DNA of 63,219 nucleotides from Pyrinomonadaceae bacterium MAG19_C2-C3 (lineage in GTDB: Bacteria > Acidobacteriota > Blastocatellia > Pyrinomonadales > Pyrinomonadaceae): positions 1-63,219 of the forward strand of contig JANDLT010000026.1 in NCBI GenBank assembly GCA_024330265.1. The letters are read 5' to 3'. Of this stretch, positions 41,629 through 50,170 are shown one piece after another. Position numbers and translations under genes: made by a program. Position 1 is the stretch's first letter; every line of letters begins with the position of its first letter. Below the pieces are notes generated by a model. That model saw only the letters and a list, made by a program, of their open reading frames with translations. It was not told the DNA's origin and searched no databases.

Positions 41629-42186
41629 TCAGTATTGATGTTCCCAGCGGCGTTTGCGGAATTTGCTTTCCGTCCAGAAGGCGGGGAGAAGTTCGATGCG
41701 CGGTGGGATGTGCGATGCTTTGTCGGGAAGGATGACGGTGACGACATCATAGCGATACGCGGTTTCGCGCAAGTTGAGAAAGCGGCGATAGCGGCGAGCG
41801 GCGCGTGTGATTTGGCGTTGTTTGCGAAGGTCAACATTGGCTTCGGGTGCGGCGAACCAATCGGAGCGGCGGGTTTTGACTTCGACGAAACAGAGCGTGT
41901 CGGCTTGGTATGCGATGATGTCAATCTCGGCGTTGATGATTTGACCACGCCGCGAACGCCCTATGGGAAGATGAACATTCGTCGCCACGATGTCGAAGCC
42001 GTGACGTTCGAGATATGCGACGGCGAGTTGTTCGCCCGCCGCGCCGAGTGCGATGTGCGCGGGGGCGGTGTCGTGATTATGCGATGGATTGTGTGATGGG
42101 TCGGGTGATGAAAGATGTGTGAACGAACGCCGTGCGCGGTCGCGTGTCGTGTGCCATGCGCGTATCAGGTTGGAGATGGTGGGCAT
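41629..42186 (-). CDS. YraN/UPF0102-family nuclease-like protein
   Basis: 185 residues from ATG 42186 (MPTISNLIRAW); the open frame extends 106 codons upstream as antisense to der and is discarded. The core shows LGAAGEQLAVAYLERHGFDIVATNV, then AEIDIIAYQADTLCFVEVKTRRS with the E-x-D...E-V-K pattern of the PD-(D/E)XK fold, and VDLRKQRQITRAARRYR. A His/Ser/Pro-rich N-terminal extension of about 45 residues is unusual. The family is a predicted Holliday-junction-resolvase-like nuclease of uncertain role. Divergent from der. Confidence 0.9.
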   Translation of the reverse strand: MPTISNLIRAWHTTRDRARRSFTHLSSPDPSHNPSHNHDTAPAHIALGAAGEQLAVAYLERHGFDIVATNVHLPIGRSRRGQIINAEIDIIAYQADTLCFVEVKTRRSDWFAAPEANVDLRKQRQITRAARRYRRFLNLRETAYRYDVVTVILPDKASHIPPRIELLPAFWTESKFRKRRWEHQY

Positions 42187-42304
42187 GGTCGTTAAACGTG
42201 CGGTCGGTGGATGGTGAAAGGGACGGCGAAACGGGTTCGTGTTTGCGTGCGTGTTTCGGGTGACAGTACACTTTCCGTTTTCAGTTGGGAAAGCGAAACT
42301 ATTT

Positions 42305-43765
42305 ATGACTACGCCGGAAGAAAATATCAACCCGATTATAAACCCCGATGCGACGGAAGCGACGGAAAACTTTGAGCCTGACGTTGCCGCCGCGCCTCTG
42401 CCTCTGGTCGCCATCGTCGGGCGTCCGAACGTCGGGAAGTCCACGCTGTTCAATCGCCTCGTCGGTGAACGTCGCTCAATCGTCGGTAATGAGCCGGGCA
42501 TCACGCGCGACCGTATTTACGGTACGACGGAATGGCAAGGGCGCAAGTTCGCGGTCGTTGATACGGGCGGCATCGTCCCCGATGACGACGCGGTGATTCC
42601 GGCGAACATCTTTACGCAAGCCGGATTTGCGATTGAGTCGGCGCAGGCTTTGATGTGGGTCGTTGACGCGCGTGCCGGTGTCACGCCTCTCGATGAAGAA
42701 CTCGCGCGCCTCTTGCGTGAGACGGGAAAGTCGGTGTACGTCGTGGCGAATAAGACGGACGCGGTGCGGCTCGAAGCGGACGCGGCGGAGTTCTATAAAT
42801 TCGGTTTTGATGACGTGTTTCCGATTGCGGCGGAGCAAGGGACGGGCGTCGGTGAACTGCTCGATGTACTGCTCGATAAGTTGGAACTTGAGATGAAGGC
42901 GGACGATATTGACGATGCGGATGAGGAGAAAGATAAGCCCGCGCGTGAAATTCGCTTGGCGATTGTCGGGCGTCCGAACGTCGGCAAGTCTTCGCTGTTG
43001 AATAAGATTTTGGGTGAGGAGCGCGTCATCGTCTCGCCCATCGCGGGAACGACGCGCGACGCGGTGGACACGGAATTAGAGCAGGACGGCACACGCTTTC
43101 GCATCATTGACACCGCCGGGATACGGCGCAAAGGCAAGACTGAAGAGATGCACGAAAAGCTTTCCGTGATGATGGCGCGAAGGAGTCTGGAGCAAGCCGA
43201 TGTCGCCATCGTCGTGATTGATGCGACGGAAGGCGCGGTCGCGCTCGATGCCAACATCGCGGGTTATGCGGCGGATGCCGGATGCTCGATTATCATCGCG
43301 GTCAACAAGTGGGACGCGATTGAAAATAAGGAAACTAACACCGCGCTTGAGTTTGAACGCAAGCTTCGTTTCGGTATGAAGTTTTTAGATTACGCTCCGG
43401 TCGTGACGATTTCGGCTTTGACGGGTCAGCGTGTGCAAAACCTTTTGCCGCTCGTCGTCAAAGCGAACGAAGCCCGCAATCGCCGCATCCCGACGGGCGA
43501 ACTCAACCGCTTCTTCGAGCGTGCGATTCAATCACCCCGCGCCCCGACCGCGCCCGCTCCGGTCAAAGGCGGACGCTCGCGCCTTCACGTTCAATACGTC
43601 ACACAGGGAGCCGTGCGCCCGCCGAAGTTCATCGTCTTCACGGCGGGCGGCGCGAAGGGCATACACTTTTCGTATGAACGATATTTGCAAAATCGTTTGC
43701 GTGAAGAATTCGATTTCTTTGCCACGCCGTTGCGGATTGTGGAGCGGCATAAGAGCAAGAAATGA
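42305..43765 (+). CDS. der: GTPase Der (EngA)
   Basis: Essential tandem GTPase for 50S ribosome assembly. 486 residues from ATG 42305. Two G domains follow an acidic 33-residue leader. G domain 1 has VAIVGRPNVGKSTLFNRL, GITRDRIYG, VVDTGGI and NKTD. G domain 2 has LAIVGRPNVGKSSLLNKI, GTTRDAVDT, IIDTAGIRRKGK and NKWD. The C-terminal KH-like domain includes FVVFTAGGAKG-type text here reading FIVFTAGGAKGIHFSYERYLQN. Its stop overlaps the ATG of the following SUKH-like gene by 4 bp. Confidence 0.97.
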   Translation: MTTPEENINPIINPDATEATENFEPDVAAAPLPLVAIVGRPNVGKSTLFNRLVGERRSIVGNEPGITRDRIYGTTEWQGRKFAVVDTGGIVPDDDAVIPANIFTQAGFAIESAQALMWVVDARAGVTPLDEELARLLRETGKSVYVVANKTDAVRLEADAAEFYKFGFDDVFPIAAEQGTGVGELLDVLLDKLELEMKADDIDDADEEKDKPAREIRLAIVGRPNVGKSSLLNKILGEERVIVSPIAGTTRDAVDTELEQDGTRFRIIDTAGIRRKGKTEEMHEKLSVMMARRSLEQADVAIVVIDATEGAVALDANIAGYAADAGCSIIIAVNKWDAIENKETNTALEFERKLRFGMKFLDYAPVVTISALTGQRVQNLLPLVVKANEARNRRIPTGELNRFFERAIQSPRAPTAPAPVKGGRSRLHVQYVTQGAVRPPKFIVFTAGGAKGIHFSYERYLQNRLREEFDFFATPLRIVERHKSKK

Positions 43766-44334
43766 AATTATTAGGAACGACATTTACGGGCAGCGCGATT
43801 GATGACGAAGCGACGTTTAAGCGGCTGCCTAAAAATCTTCAAAGTCTCTTGCAACAAGAGAACGGATTCATTGCGTTTGATGGCGGGTTGCATTTGCGCG
43901 GCGCGTGTTTGTCTCCGGCATGGCACTCGTTGCGAGAAGTTTGGGCGGGTGAGTTTGCATTGCACGAACTCTATCCGGTAATCAACAAAACAGATGTCCC
44001 TTTCGCGCAAGATTGTCTTGGCGATCAATTCATTTTGCGGCAGGACGTTGTTCATAGATTAAGCAGCGAGACAGGGGAGTTAGATTCTTTGGAAATCTCC
44101 ATTGAGACGTTCTTCGTCAAAGCAGAAGCAAACCCCGTCGAGTTTCTGTCTTTACAACCTTTGTTGCAGTTCATGCGGGAGGGCGGGAAACTTGAGCCGG
44201 GACAACTCTTGAGCGTGTATCCTCCGTTTTGTACGAAGGAATCTGCAAATGGCGTTTCTTTAAGAGCGATTGCGATGTTCGACTGCCTTGAATCTCTCGC
44301 CGGCTTTGCGCGACAAATCTCGGCTTTGCCGTAG
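43762..44334 (+). CDS. SMI1/KNR4 (SUKH)-like protein
   Basis: 190 residues, ATGA overlap with der. The sequence carries SUKH-type features: an early LPKNLQSLLQQENGFIAFDGGLHLRG (loop LxxxNGF), then GDQFILRQDVVHRLSSETGELDSL and a late SLAGFARQISALP. SUKH proteins are often immunity partners of nuclease toxins, but single copies also occur without a toxin, as seems the case here. Translational coupling to der is more likely historical than functional. Confidence 0.7.
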   Translation: MKLLGTTFTGSAIDDEATFKRLPKNLQSLLQQENGFIAFDGGLHLRGACLSPAWHSLREVWAGEFALHELYPVINKTDVPFAQDCLGDQFILRQDVVHRLSSETGELDSLEISIETFFVKAEANPVEFLSLQPLLQFMREGGKLEPGQLLSVYPPFCTKESANGVSLRAIAMFDCLESLAGFARQISALP

Positions 44335-44408
44335 GGTTTGCATTGGTCGTCAAATATAGATGACGCGACCGATACAAAGTAAAATAGTTTGGTGAGGGTG
44401 AAAGTTAT

Positions 44409-44639
44409 ATGTCAGGAAATTTGCACAATAAAGTTTCGGATGAAGAATACTTGGCGGCTCTGAAGGCGGAAGAAGAATTACAGGCGAAATATAAAGACCA
44501 TCCTTCAAAGCTAATACGCTTAATGATGGCGGCGCGCATGGAAAATCTGCGGCTTGACGGAAGGCTTAAAACGGAAGAAGAACTCAACGCCGAAATAAGA
44601 GAAAGCAAAGGCGCGAGCGCGTGGGATGAAGATGATTAA
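44409..44639 (+). CDS. putative antitoxin of the PIN module
   Basis: 76 residues, highly charged and helical (VSDEEYLAALKAEEELQAKY, SKLIRLMMAARMENLRLDGR, acidic tail GASAWDEDD). It overlaps the start of a PIN-domain gene by 14 bp, the usual antitoxin-toxin order. No DNA-binding motif of the common antitoxin classes is evident. Assignment rests on size, charge and coupling. Confidence 0.6.
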   Translation: MSGNLHNKVSDEEYLAALKAEEELQAKYKDHPSKLIRLMMAARMENLRLDGRLKTEEELNAEIRESKGASAWDEDD

Positions 44640-45054
44640 CAAAACGCGCACGTTTGTTGACGCCAACATTTTGATTAACGCCACAAACATCAACGATGCT
44701 GTGTTGATAATGAAAATAGAAAATCTGTTGGACAGCGAACAGCGCGAGTTTGTGGCAAGCGATTTTCTTGAACTCGAAGTTTTGCCGAAGCCCGTTCATA
44801 ACAAACGTCAAGTATCGGTCGAGTTTTGTCAGAACTTTTTTGCGTCGTGCGTTGAGCGCATAGAAGTAAATAGCCGCACGACAAAGATTGCTTATGACGA
44901 AGCGTGTTTGTTGGGATTATCGGGTGCTGACGCCATTCATTTAGCCGCAGCTTACGAAGCGAATGCCGATGAGTTGGTAACTTTGGAAAAGCCGACGAAG
45001 CCGATGTACAAAAGCAAGTTGGTGAAAGTCGTTTATCTGCATGACATCAAGTAA
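44626..45054 (+). CDS. PIN-domain ribonuclease, putative toxin
   Basis: 142 residues. The PIN acidic residues are visible: D12 in TFVDANILINA, Glu in SDFLELEVLPK, and D in LSGADAIHLAAAYEA. VapC-type enzymes cut RNA, often tRNA or rRNA. Paired with the small charged gene upstream and overlapping tgt by 14 bp downstream, so its expression is linked to a tRNA-modifying enzyme. Confidence 0.8.
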   Translation: MKMINKTRTFVDANILINATNINDAVLIMKIENLLDSEQREFVASDFLELEVLPKPVHNKRQVSVEFCQNFFASCVERIEVNSRTTKIAYDEACLLGLSGADAIHLAAAYEANADELVTLEKPTKPMYKSKLVKVVYLHDIK

Positions 45055-46303
45055 CGACGGTTTGAACGCATTTGAGTTTGAAATTACAGCGACGGAAGGC
45101 GCGGCGCGCGTCGGGTTGATTCAGACACGGCGCGGGGTGATTGAGACTCCGGTGTTTATGCCGGTCGGGACGCAAGGAACGGTTAAGGGCGTGCGGTTCG
45201 AGGCGTTGGAAGCGGAAGAACTCGACGCGCGGATTATTCTGGGGAACACATATCACCTGTGGTTGCGTCCGGGTGCGGACGTGATACGGGCGTGCGGCGG
45301 TGTGCATAAATTCAACGGTTGGCGGCGGGCGATGTTGACGGATTCGGGCGGGTTTCAAGTTTGGAGTCTGGGCGAGTTAAGGAAGATTACGGAAGACGGC
45401 GTTAAGTTTCGTTCGCATATTGACGGCAGCCCGCGCTTCATGTCGCCGGAAGTTTCGATGGAAGTGCAAGCCGCGCTTGGGTCAGACATCGTGATGATGT
45501 TCGATGAGTGCGCGCCGGGAAAGTCGGAGCATGACGCGGCGAAGCGAAGCATGGAGTTGACCTTGCGTTGGGGGAAGCGTTCGCGGATTAGGTTTGATGA
45601 ATTGCAGAACGAAGGAATGGACACGGGACGACCCGAAAAGGCGGAAGGCGGAAGGCGGAAGGCGGAAGAAGAATCAGATGGCTTTCACTCATCACTCATC
45701 ACTCATCACTCATCACTATCCGCAAAGCAGGCTTTGTTCGGCATCGTGCAAGGTGCGACGCATGTTGATTTGCGGCGGGAGAGTTTGCGGCGCACGGTGG
45801 AGATCGGTTTTGATGGTTATGCTTTGGGCGGATTGAGCGTCGGGGAAGAGAAGAGGGTGATGTATGACGTGATTGAGGAAATCGCGCCGGAGATGCCTGT
45901 GGAGAAGCCGCGTTATTTGATGGGCGTCGGGACGCCGGAAGATTTAATCGAAGGCGTGGCGCGGGGTGTGGATATGTTCGATTGTGTGTTGCCGACACGG
46001 AATGCACGGACGGGTCAGGCTTTGACTTTACGCGGAAAGTTGAACATCAAAAACGCGAGATTTACGACGGACACGCGACCTTTAGATTTGCGATGCGCGT
46101 GTTCTGTGTGTCGTCGGCATACGCGGGCGTACCTGCGTCACCTGTACATGACGGGTGAAATGTTGGCGAGTATTTTGTTGACACATCACAACTTGTTCTT
46201 CTTCCTTGACACTATGAAACGTGTGAGGCAAGCTATCCGGTCTCATAACTTCAGCGATTTTCGGTGTAAGTTTTTAGCGGAGATAGCGGCGGGCGTCGAG
46301 TGA
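45041..46303 (+). CDS. tgt: queuine tRNA-ribosyltransferase with repeat-derived insertion
   Basis: Exchanges guanine 34 of GUN-anticodon tRNAs for preQ1. 420 residues, against about 370-390 in most bacteria. Catalytic D101 lies in MLTDSGGFQVWSL and the nucleophile D313 in VDMFDCVLPTRNART. Zinc ligands are C352, C354 and C357 in LRCACSVC plus H in THHN (381-384). Residues about 197-228 (PEKAEGGRRKAEEESDG... [12 protein letters not shown]) come from a heptamer repeat array inserted in frame between KRSRIRFDELQN and KQALFGIVQGA, a surface position where homologues are variable. The active site is otherwise intact. It overlaps the PIN gene and is followed by yajC-secD-secF. Confidence 0.95.
   Translation: MTSSNDGLNAFEFEITATEGAARVGLIQTRRGVIETPVFMPVGTQGTVKGVRFEALEAEELDARIILGNTYHLWLRPGADVIRACGGVHKFNGWRRAMLTDSGGFQVWSLGELRKITEDGVKFRSHIDGSPRFMSPEVSMEVQAALGSDIVMMFDECAPGKSEHDAAKRSMELTLRWGKRSRIRFDELQNEGMDTGRPEKAEGGRRKAEEESDGFHSSLITHHSSLSAKQALFGIVQGATHVDLRRESLRRTVEIGFDGYALGGLSVGEEKRVMYDVIEEIAPEMPVEKPRYLMGVGTPEDLIEGVARGVDMFDCVLPTRNARTGQALTLRGKLNIKNARFTTDTRPLDLRCACSVCRRHTRAYLRHLYMTGEMLASILLTHHNLFFFLDTMKRVRQAIRSHNFSDFRCKFLAEIAAGVE
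45638..45720. repeat. chimeric heptamer array inside tgt
   Basis: Four GGCGGAA units (45638-45667), a 19-base spacer, then four ACTCATC units and ACTATCC (to about 45720). The left unit is unlike the right unit (reverse complement of GAGTGAT), so no hairpin can form between arms. It inserts about 32 codons into tgt without a stop or frameshift. Confidence 0.9.
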
Positions 46304-46429
46304 GGCGCAATGCGTTTCGCTTCTGTATCCGGTGCGTTTGTGATGAAAACTTCCGGCTTCGTTATAATCTCATTTGTAAATTCAGGTCTCACATAACCGC
46401 TTTTGCGAGCGGCGTTCACTACAACTTCA

Positions 46430-46744
46430 ATGACTTTATTCGCGCTCATCCAACAAGGCGGCATCCTTCCGACGTTGATAAACTTCGCGCCGTTCTTACT
46501 CATCTTCGGCGTCTTTTACTTTCTCGTCATTATGCCGCAACGCAAGCGTCAACAGGCTTTGCAAACTCTTATCTCCGAACTCAAAGCGGGCGACCGCGTG
46601 GTGACGAGCGGCGGCATCATTGCGACTATTACCGCCGTGCGTGAAGATTCGCTGATTGTGCGAAGCGCGGATAAATCTATGCTCGAAATCTCGCGCGCTT
46701 CCGTCGCCGGACTTCACGGCGGGCTGGAAAAGAAACAACCTTAA
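46430..46744 (+). CDS. yajC: SecDF accessory subunit YajC
   Basis: 104 residues from ATG 46430. One membrane helix (FAPFLLIFGVFYFLVIMPQ) followed by the conserved RKRQQALQTLISELKAGDRVVTSGGIIATI. YajC associates with SecD and SecF at the translocon. The order tgt-yajC-secD-secF is the common bacterial arrangement. Confidence 0.95.
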   Translation: MTLFALIQQGGILPTLINFAPFLLIFGVFYFLVIMPQRKRQQALQTLISELKAGDRVVTSGGIIATITAVREDSLIVRSADKSMLEISRASVAGLHGGLEKKQP

Positions 46745-46816
46745 AGAACAATCTTCTTTGAAAATCGGCGCGTCCCCGATACATCCTCTGCCTCAATTAT
46801 TCGCATCCGTACAGCT

Positions 46817-48490
46817 ATGAAAAGTAAAGTTTTACAACGCTTCCTTGTCATTCTCGCCATCACTGTGGCGGCTCTCTACATCGTCTTCGGACCGCGCACG
46901 ACGGAAGCCGCGCGCACCTATCTCACAGGCGGCTTTCAGCGCACGCTCGAAGACAACATCAATCTCGGTCTTGACCTCAAAGGCGGCTCACAACTCGTGA
47001 TGCAAGTGCAGGTCAACGATTATCTGCAAACCGTCACCCAAAACACCATGACGAGCATCACCCAAGCGGCGCGCCGTGCGGGTTATGCGACAACTGACGC
47101 GCGTACCGAAATCGGGAACAATAGCTTTCGCATTATTCTTGACGCGGCTGACGCGGCGAAAGCCGATGAAGCGGACGATAAATTACGCGACAACATCGAC
47201 CTCCAAAATTTCACATCCGATGTCAACGGCAACGTCGTGACGTGGACGATGACACGCGAAGCCGTCCGCCGTTTGAGCGAAGAAGCCGTCGCTCTTGTTG
47301 AACAGAGAATCGAAAATCGCATCAACGCGGTTGGCGTCGCTGAACCAACGTTGCAACGTCACGGCGCACCAACATCGCATCAACTTTTGCTTCAAATGCC
47401 CGGCTTGCAAGACCCGGAACGCATTAAGGAATTACTCAAAGCCCAAGCGCGGCTCGAATTGATGAATGTCGTCACGACACCGCAACAAATTTATTCGACG
47501 CGCGAAGAAGCCTTGCAATCGCTTGGCGGCACGCTTCCGCCGAATCGCAACATTTTCCCTTACGTCGAACGCGACATTGACGATGTTGAGACGAACGTCG
47601 CACCCCCGCCGCGCTTTATGATTGTTGAAATTCCGGCAATCGTCGCAGGCAACGACCTCAAAGGTGCGACCGCCGTGCAAGGGCGTTCGGGCGGCGATAA
47701 TTACGAAATTGATTTCGAGCTTAAACCCGAACCCGCCCAAAAATTCGGAGCGTGGACGGCGGCGCACATCGGGCAACCGCTCGCCATCGTCCTCGATGGT
47801 GAAATTAAATCCGCGCCGACGATTCAGGGGGCAATTTCTGATAGAGGTCAAATCACCGGAAGTTTCACCAGACAAGCCGCCGAAGACCTCGCATCGAATT
47901 TGCGTTCCGGCGCGCTTCCGGCGCGCATTGTGTATCAGGAAGAACGCACCGTCGGACCTTCGCTCGGTGCAGATTCGATTCGCGCGGGCGTGCGGGCTTC
48001 AGTCGCCGGACTCGTGTTAATCATCCTGTTCATGGTCTTTTACTATCGCGGGTCGGGCATCAACGCCGTCGTCGCTTTGTTGCTCAACTTCATATTGACA
48101 ATGGCGGCACTCGTCATCTTCGACGCGACCTTGACGCTGCCCGGCATCGCCGGACTCATCCTGACGCTCGGTATGGCGGTTGACTCGAACGTGCTTATCT
48201 TCGAGCGCATACGCGAGGAACTGCAAAGCGGCAAAACCGTACCGTCGTCCATTGACCAAGGTTTCGCACGCGCGTTCGTGGCGATTATAGACACGCACGT
48301 TACGACCATTATTTCGTCCTTATTCCTCTTTGTGTTCGGCACAAGTACGATTCGCGGTTTCGCCGTGACGCTTATTCTCGGACTTATTATCAACCTCTTT
48401 ACTGCCGTCTATGTCTCGCGCACGATTTTCATGTGGGTCGTCAATCGTCGCCGCGCACAGGGACAGCGCGTCGAAACACTCAGCATTTAG
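46817..48490 (+). CDS. secD: protein translocase subunit SecD
   Basis: RND-type membrane protein using the proton gradient to pull exported proteins across. 557 residues: a first helix (about 8-24), a large periplasmic domain with INLGLDLKGGSQLVMQV and the P1 head, and five further helices near the C-terminus with GMAVDSNVLIFERIREEL, which holds the proton-pathway Asp. Followed by secF across a repeat hairpin. Confidence 0.97.
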   Translation: MKSKVLQRFLVILAITVAALYIVFGPRTTEAARTYLTGGFQRTLEDNINLGLDLKGGSQLVMQVQVNDYLQTVTQNTMTSITQAARRAGYATTDARTEIGNNSFRIILDAADAAKADEADDKLRDNIDLQNFTSDVNGNVVTWTMTREAVRRLSEEAVALVEQRIENRINAVGVAEPTLQRHGAPTSHQLLLQMPGLQDPERIKELLKAQARLELMNVVTTPQQIYSTREEALQSLGGTLPPNRNIFPYVERDIDDVETNVAPPPRFMIVEIPAIVAGNDLKGATAVQGRSGGDNYEIDFELKPEPAQKFGAWTAAHIGQPLAIVLDGEIKSAPTIQGAISDRGQITGSFTRQAAEDLASNLRSGALPARIVYQEERTVGPSLGADSIRAGVRASVAGLVLIILFMVFYYRGSGINAVVALLLNFILTMAALVIFDATLTLPGIAGLILTLGMAVDSNVLIFERIREELQSGKTVPSSIDQGFARAFVAIIDTHVTTIISSLFLFVFGTSTIRGFAVTLILGLIINLFTAVYVSRTIFMWVVNRRRAQGQRVETLSI

Positions 48491-48578
48491 GTGGGGTCGG
48501 GCGTCAGGGGACAAGGGGTCGGAAAAAGCTTTTTGCCTTGAACCGTCCCTCATCTTCCAGCCCCTGTCCCCTTGTAAA
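48491..48578. repeat. inverted heptamer array, unit GGGGTCG/GGGGACA, between secD and secF
   Basis: GGGGTCG, GGCGTCA, GGGGACA, AGGGGTC (from 48494) face the G-rich complement (to 48576, RC reading GGGGACA, GGGGCTG, GAAGATG, AGGGACG), with an AAAAAGCTTTTT core in the loop. The pairing is imperfect. It starts at the secD stop and ends a few bases before the secF ATG. Confidence 0.8.
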
Positions 48579-48581
48579 ACC

Positions 48582-49679
48582 ATGATTGAAATTCTTAAAG
48601 ACGTAAAAATTGATTGGCTCTCGAAGCGTCGCGTATTGTTGGCGATTTCGATTTTATTGATGCTCGCCGGATTGTCTTCTGCGATTTTGCGGCAAGTGAT
48701 TCCCGGCGGCACGGAGCCGTTTAATCTCGGTGTTGACTTCCGCGAAGGTACGCAAGTCACAGTCGAATTCGCGCAACGTCCATCGGTGGAAGATATTCGC
48801 GCGGCACTCTCGGAGCGTGGTCTGGGCGATGCCAGTGTGCAGCCCGTGATTGACTTTGACCGCCAGAATCAAGTCATCATCCGTGTCGCGCAGGAAGTGT
48901 CAAACGCCGCTCCACCGCCGCAAGTCGAAAATCAAGTGAACGATGATGCCAATGCTCAAGCCGGTAGTGAGGAGCAGGTCAACGCCGGACGCGCGCGTGT
49001 GCAAAAAGCTTTGTCAACCCTTGGTGAAAACGCGAAGCCGAACATTATCTCGACCGAATATGTCGGACCCGTCGCCGCTCCCGCGCTTCGCAATCAGGCA
49101 ATCGCCGTCACGCTGCTCGCCCTCGTCGGCGTGCTGCTCTACATCGCGTTTCGCTTTGAATGGACTTACGGGGCGGCGGCGGTCATCACCGTGTTCCACG
49201 ATGTTCTCGTCACGCTCGGTTTCTTTTCGCTGTTTCAGTTCGAGGTCAACTTGACGGTCGTCGTCGCCCTCATCACGCTCGTCGGCTTTTCGGTCAACGA
49301 TACGATTGTGACATTCGACCGTGTGCGCGAAAATTTGCGTCTTCACCGCCGCAAATCGCTTTACCAAATCACGAACGACGCGATTAACGAAACCCTGTCA
49401 CGCACGATAATCACGGGTGGTCTGGTTTTTCTGTCAGTTCTCGCACTCGTTATCTTCGGCGGCGAAGTCTTGCGTCCGTTCTCGTTCGCCCTGTTTATCG
49501 GCGTCATCATCGGTACATATTCGACCATCGGCATCGCCAGCCCGATTATGGTGTGGTGGCAACAACGCCTTGATAAAGGCAACGAACGCGCGATGAATAC
49601 GGCGAAGCAAAGCACTGTCACGAACGCTCCGCGTGCGCGCAGTAATGCAAAGCGTTCGACAACCACCATTGCCCGCTAA
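48582..49679 (+). CDS. secF: protein translocase subunit SecF
   Basis: 365 residues from ATG 48582; the open frame upstream is repeat and secD overlap. A first helix (VLLAISILLMLAGLSSAIL), periplasmic FNLGVDFREGTQVTVEF, and a C-terminal helical block with VITVFHDVLVTLGFFSLF and GFSVNDTIVTFDRVRENL. The P4 domain has a Gln/Asn/Asp-rich insert (about 110-130). Partner of SecD. Confidence 0.96.
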   Translation: MIEILKDVKIDWLSKRRVLLAISILLMLAGLSSAILRQVIPGGTEPFNLGVDFREGTQVTVEFAQRPSVEDIRAALSERGLGDASVQPVIDFDRQNQVIIRVAQEVSNAAPPPQVENQVNDDANAQAGSEEQVNAGRARVQKALSTLGENAKPNIISTEYVGPVAAPALRNQAIAVTLLALVGVLLYIAFRFEWTYGAAAVITVFHDVLVTLGFFSLFQFEVNLTVVVALITLVGFSVNDTIVTFDRVRENLRLHRRKSLYQITNDAINETLSRTIITGGLVFLSVLALVIFGGEVLRPFSFALFIGVIIGTYSTIGIASPIMVWWQQRLDKGNERAMNTAKQSTVTNAPRARSNAKRSTTTIAR

Positions 49680-49751
49680 CCTAATCGCGGGTCACAAAAT
49701 ATCCTTGCTGTACGGGCATCGAAAATGAAATCGCGTGGTCAAACTTTGCGC

Positions 49752-49781
49752 TTGACTTAAACGCGAAAGAAAGACTAGACT
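49752..49781 (+). promoter_or_regulatory. candidate promoter for the tonB operon
   Basis: TTGACT (49752-49757) and TAGACT (49776-49781) with 18-base spacing. If used, transcription begins near 49788 and leaves an untranslated leader of about 380 bases before tonB. Confidence 0.5.
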
Positions 49782-49789
49782 GCGCCCGT

Positions 49790-50160
49790 TGCTGACCAAT
49801 TGAATAGATAAGTTCGCTAGGGCGTCACCTGTCCGGGTTATTGCTTTGTTATTAAACGCACTCACCCGAACACGGAAGCACTGTGCATCGGTCTAGCTAA
49901 AAGGGAAAGCAACACTCTGGTTTCTTACCTTGTGCGGCGCGCGACTCTACATCAAGCATTACCAAAATATATGCTCCAAATGTTCGGTCGTTTATGCTGC
50001 TTTCCCTTTATCAAAGACATCTTCAACACAGCGTTTCTCGACGAGTACGCCACAGTGTAAAAGCCACAGAATCGGTTATCGCCGCTATTCCTTAGCCGTG
50101 CGTGCCGCTTCTTCCAATCGTGTGGCTCTCCTGAAACCTCTTGGCACCGGATAGGACGGA
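49790..50160 (+). promoter_or_regulatory. long untranslated leader of the tonB operon, possible structured RNA
   Basis: No credible gene lies here. Two structures are visible: GCTAG (49816-49820) with CTAGC (49893-49897), closing about 80 bases that contain CCGGGTTATT and CACCCG, and a perfect 12-bp pair AAAGGGAAAGCA (49900-49911) with TGCTTTCCCTTT (49998-50009). The 12-mer GGCGTCACCTGT (49821-49832) recurs in the operon terminator (54132-54143). I could not match it to a known riboswitch. A cis-acting RNA is a reasonable hypothesis. Confidence 0.4.
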
Positions 50161-50170
50161 GGATATTGAA

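Noticed and set aside
42187..42504. N-terminal extension of the YraN frame
   Set aside because: It is antisense to der and the yraN-der gap; the YraN domain starts well after the ATG at 42186.
49816..49897. Cobalamin, molybdenum-cofactor or cyclic-di-GMP riboswitch in the tonB leader
   Set aside because: None of the conserved boxes of those classes could be found by eye.
49930..50154. 74-codon frame upstream of tonB
   Set aside because: Ser/Arg-rich, no ribosome site, no motif, and it overlaps the structured leader.
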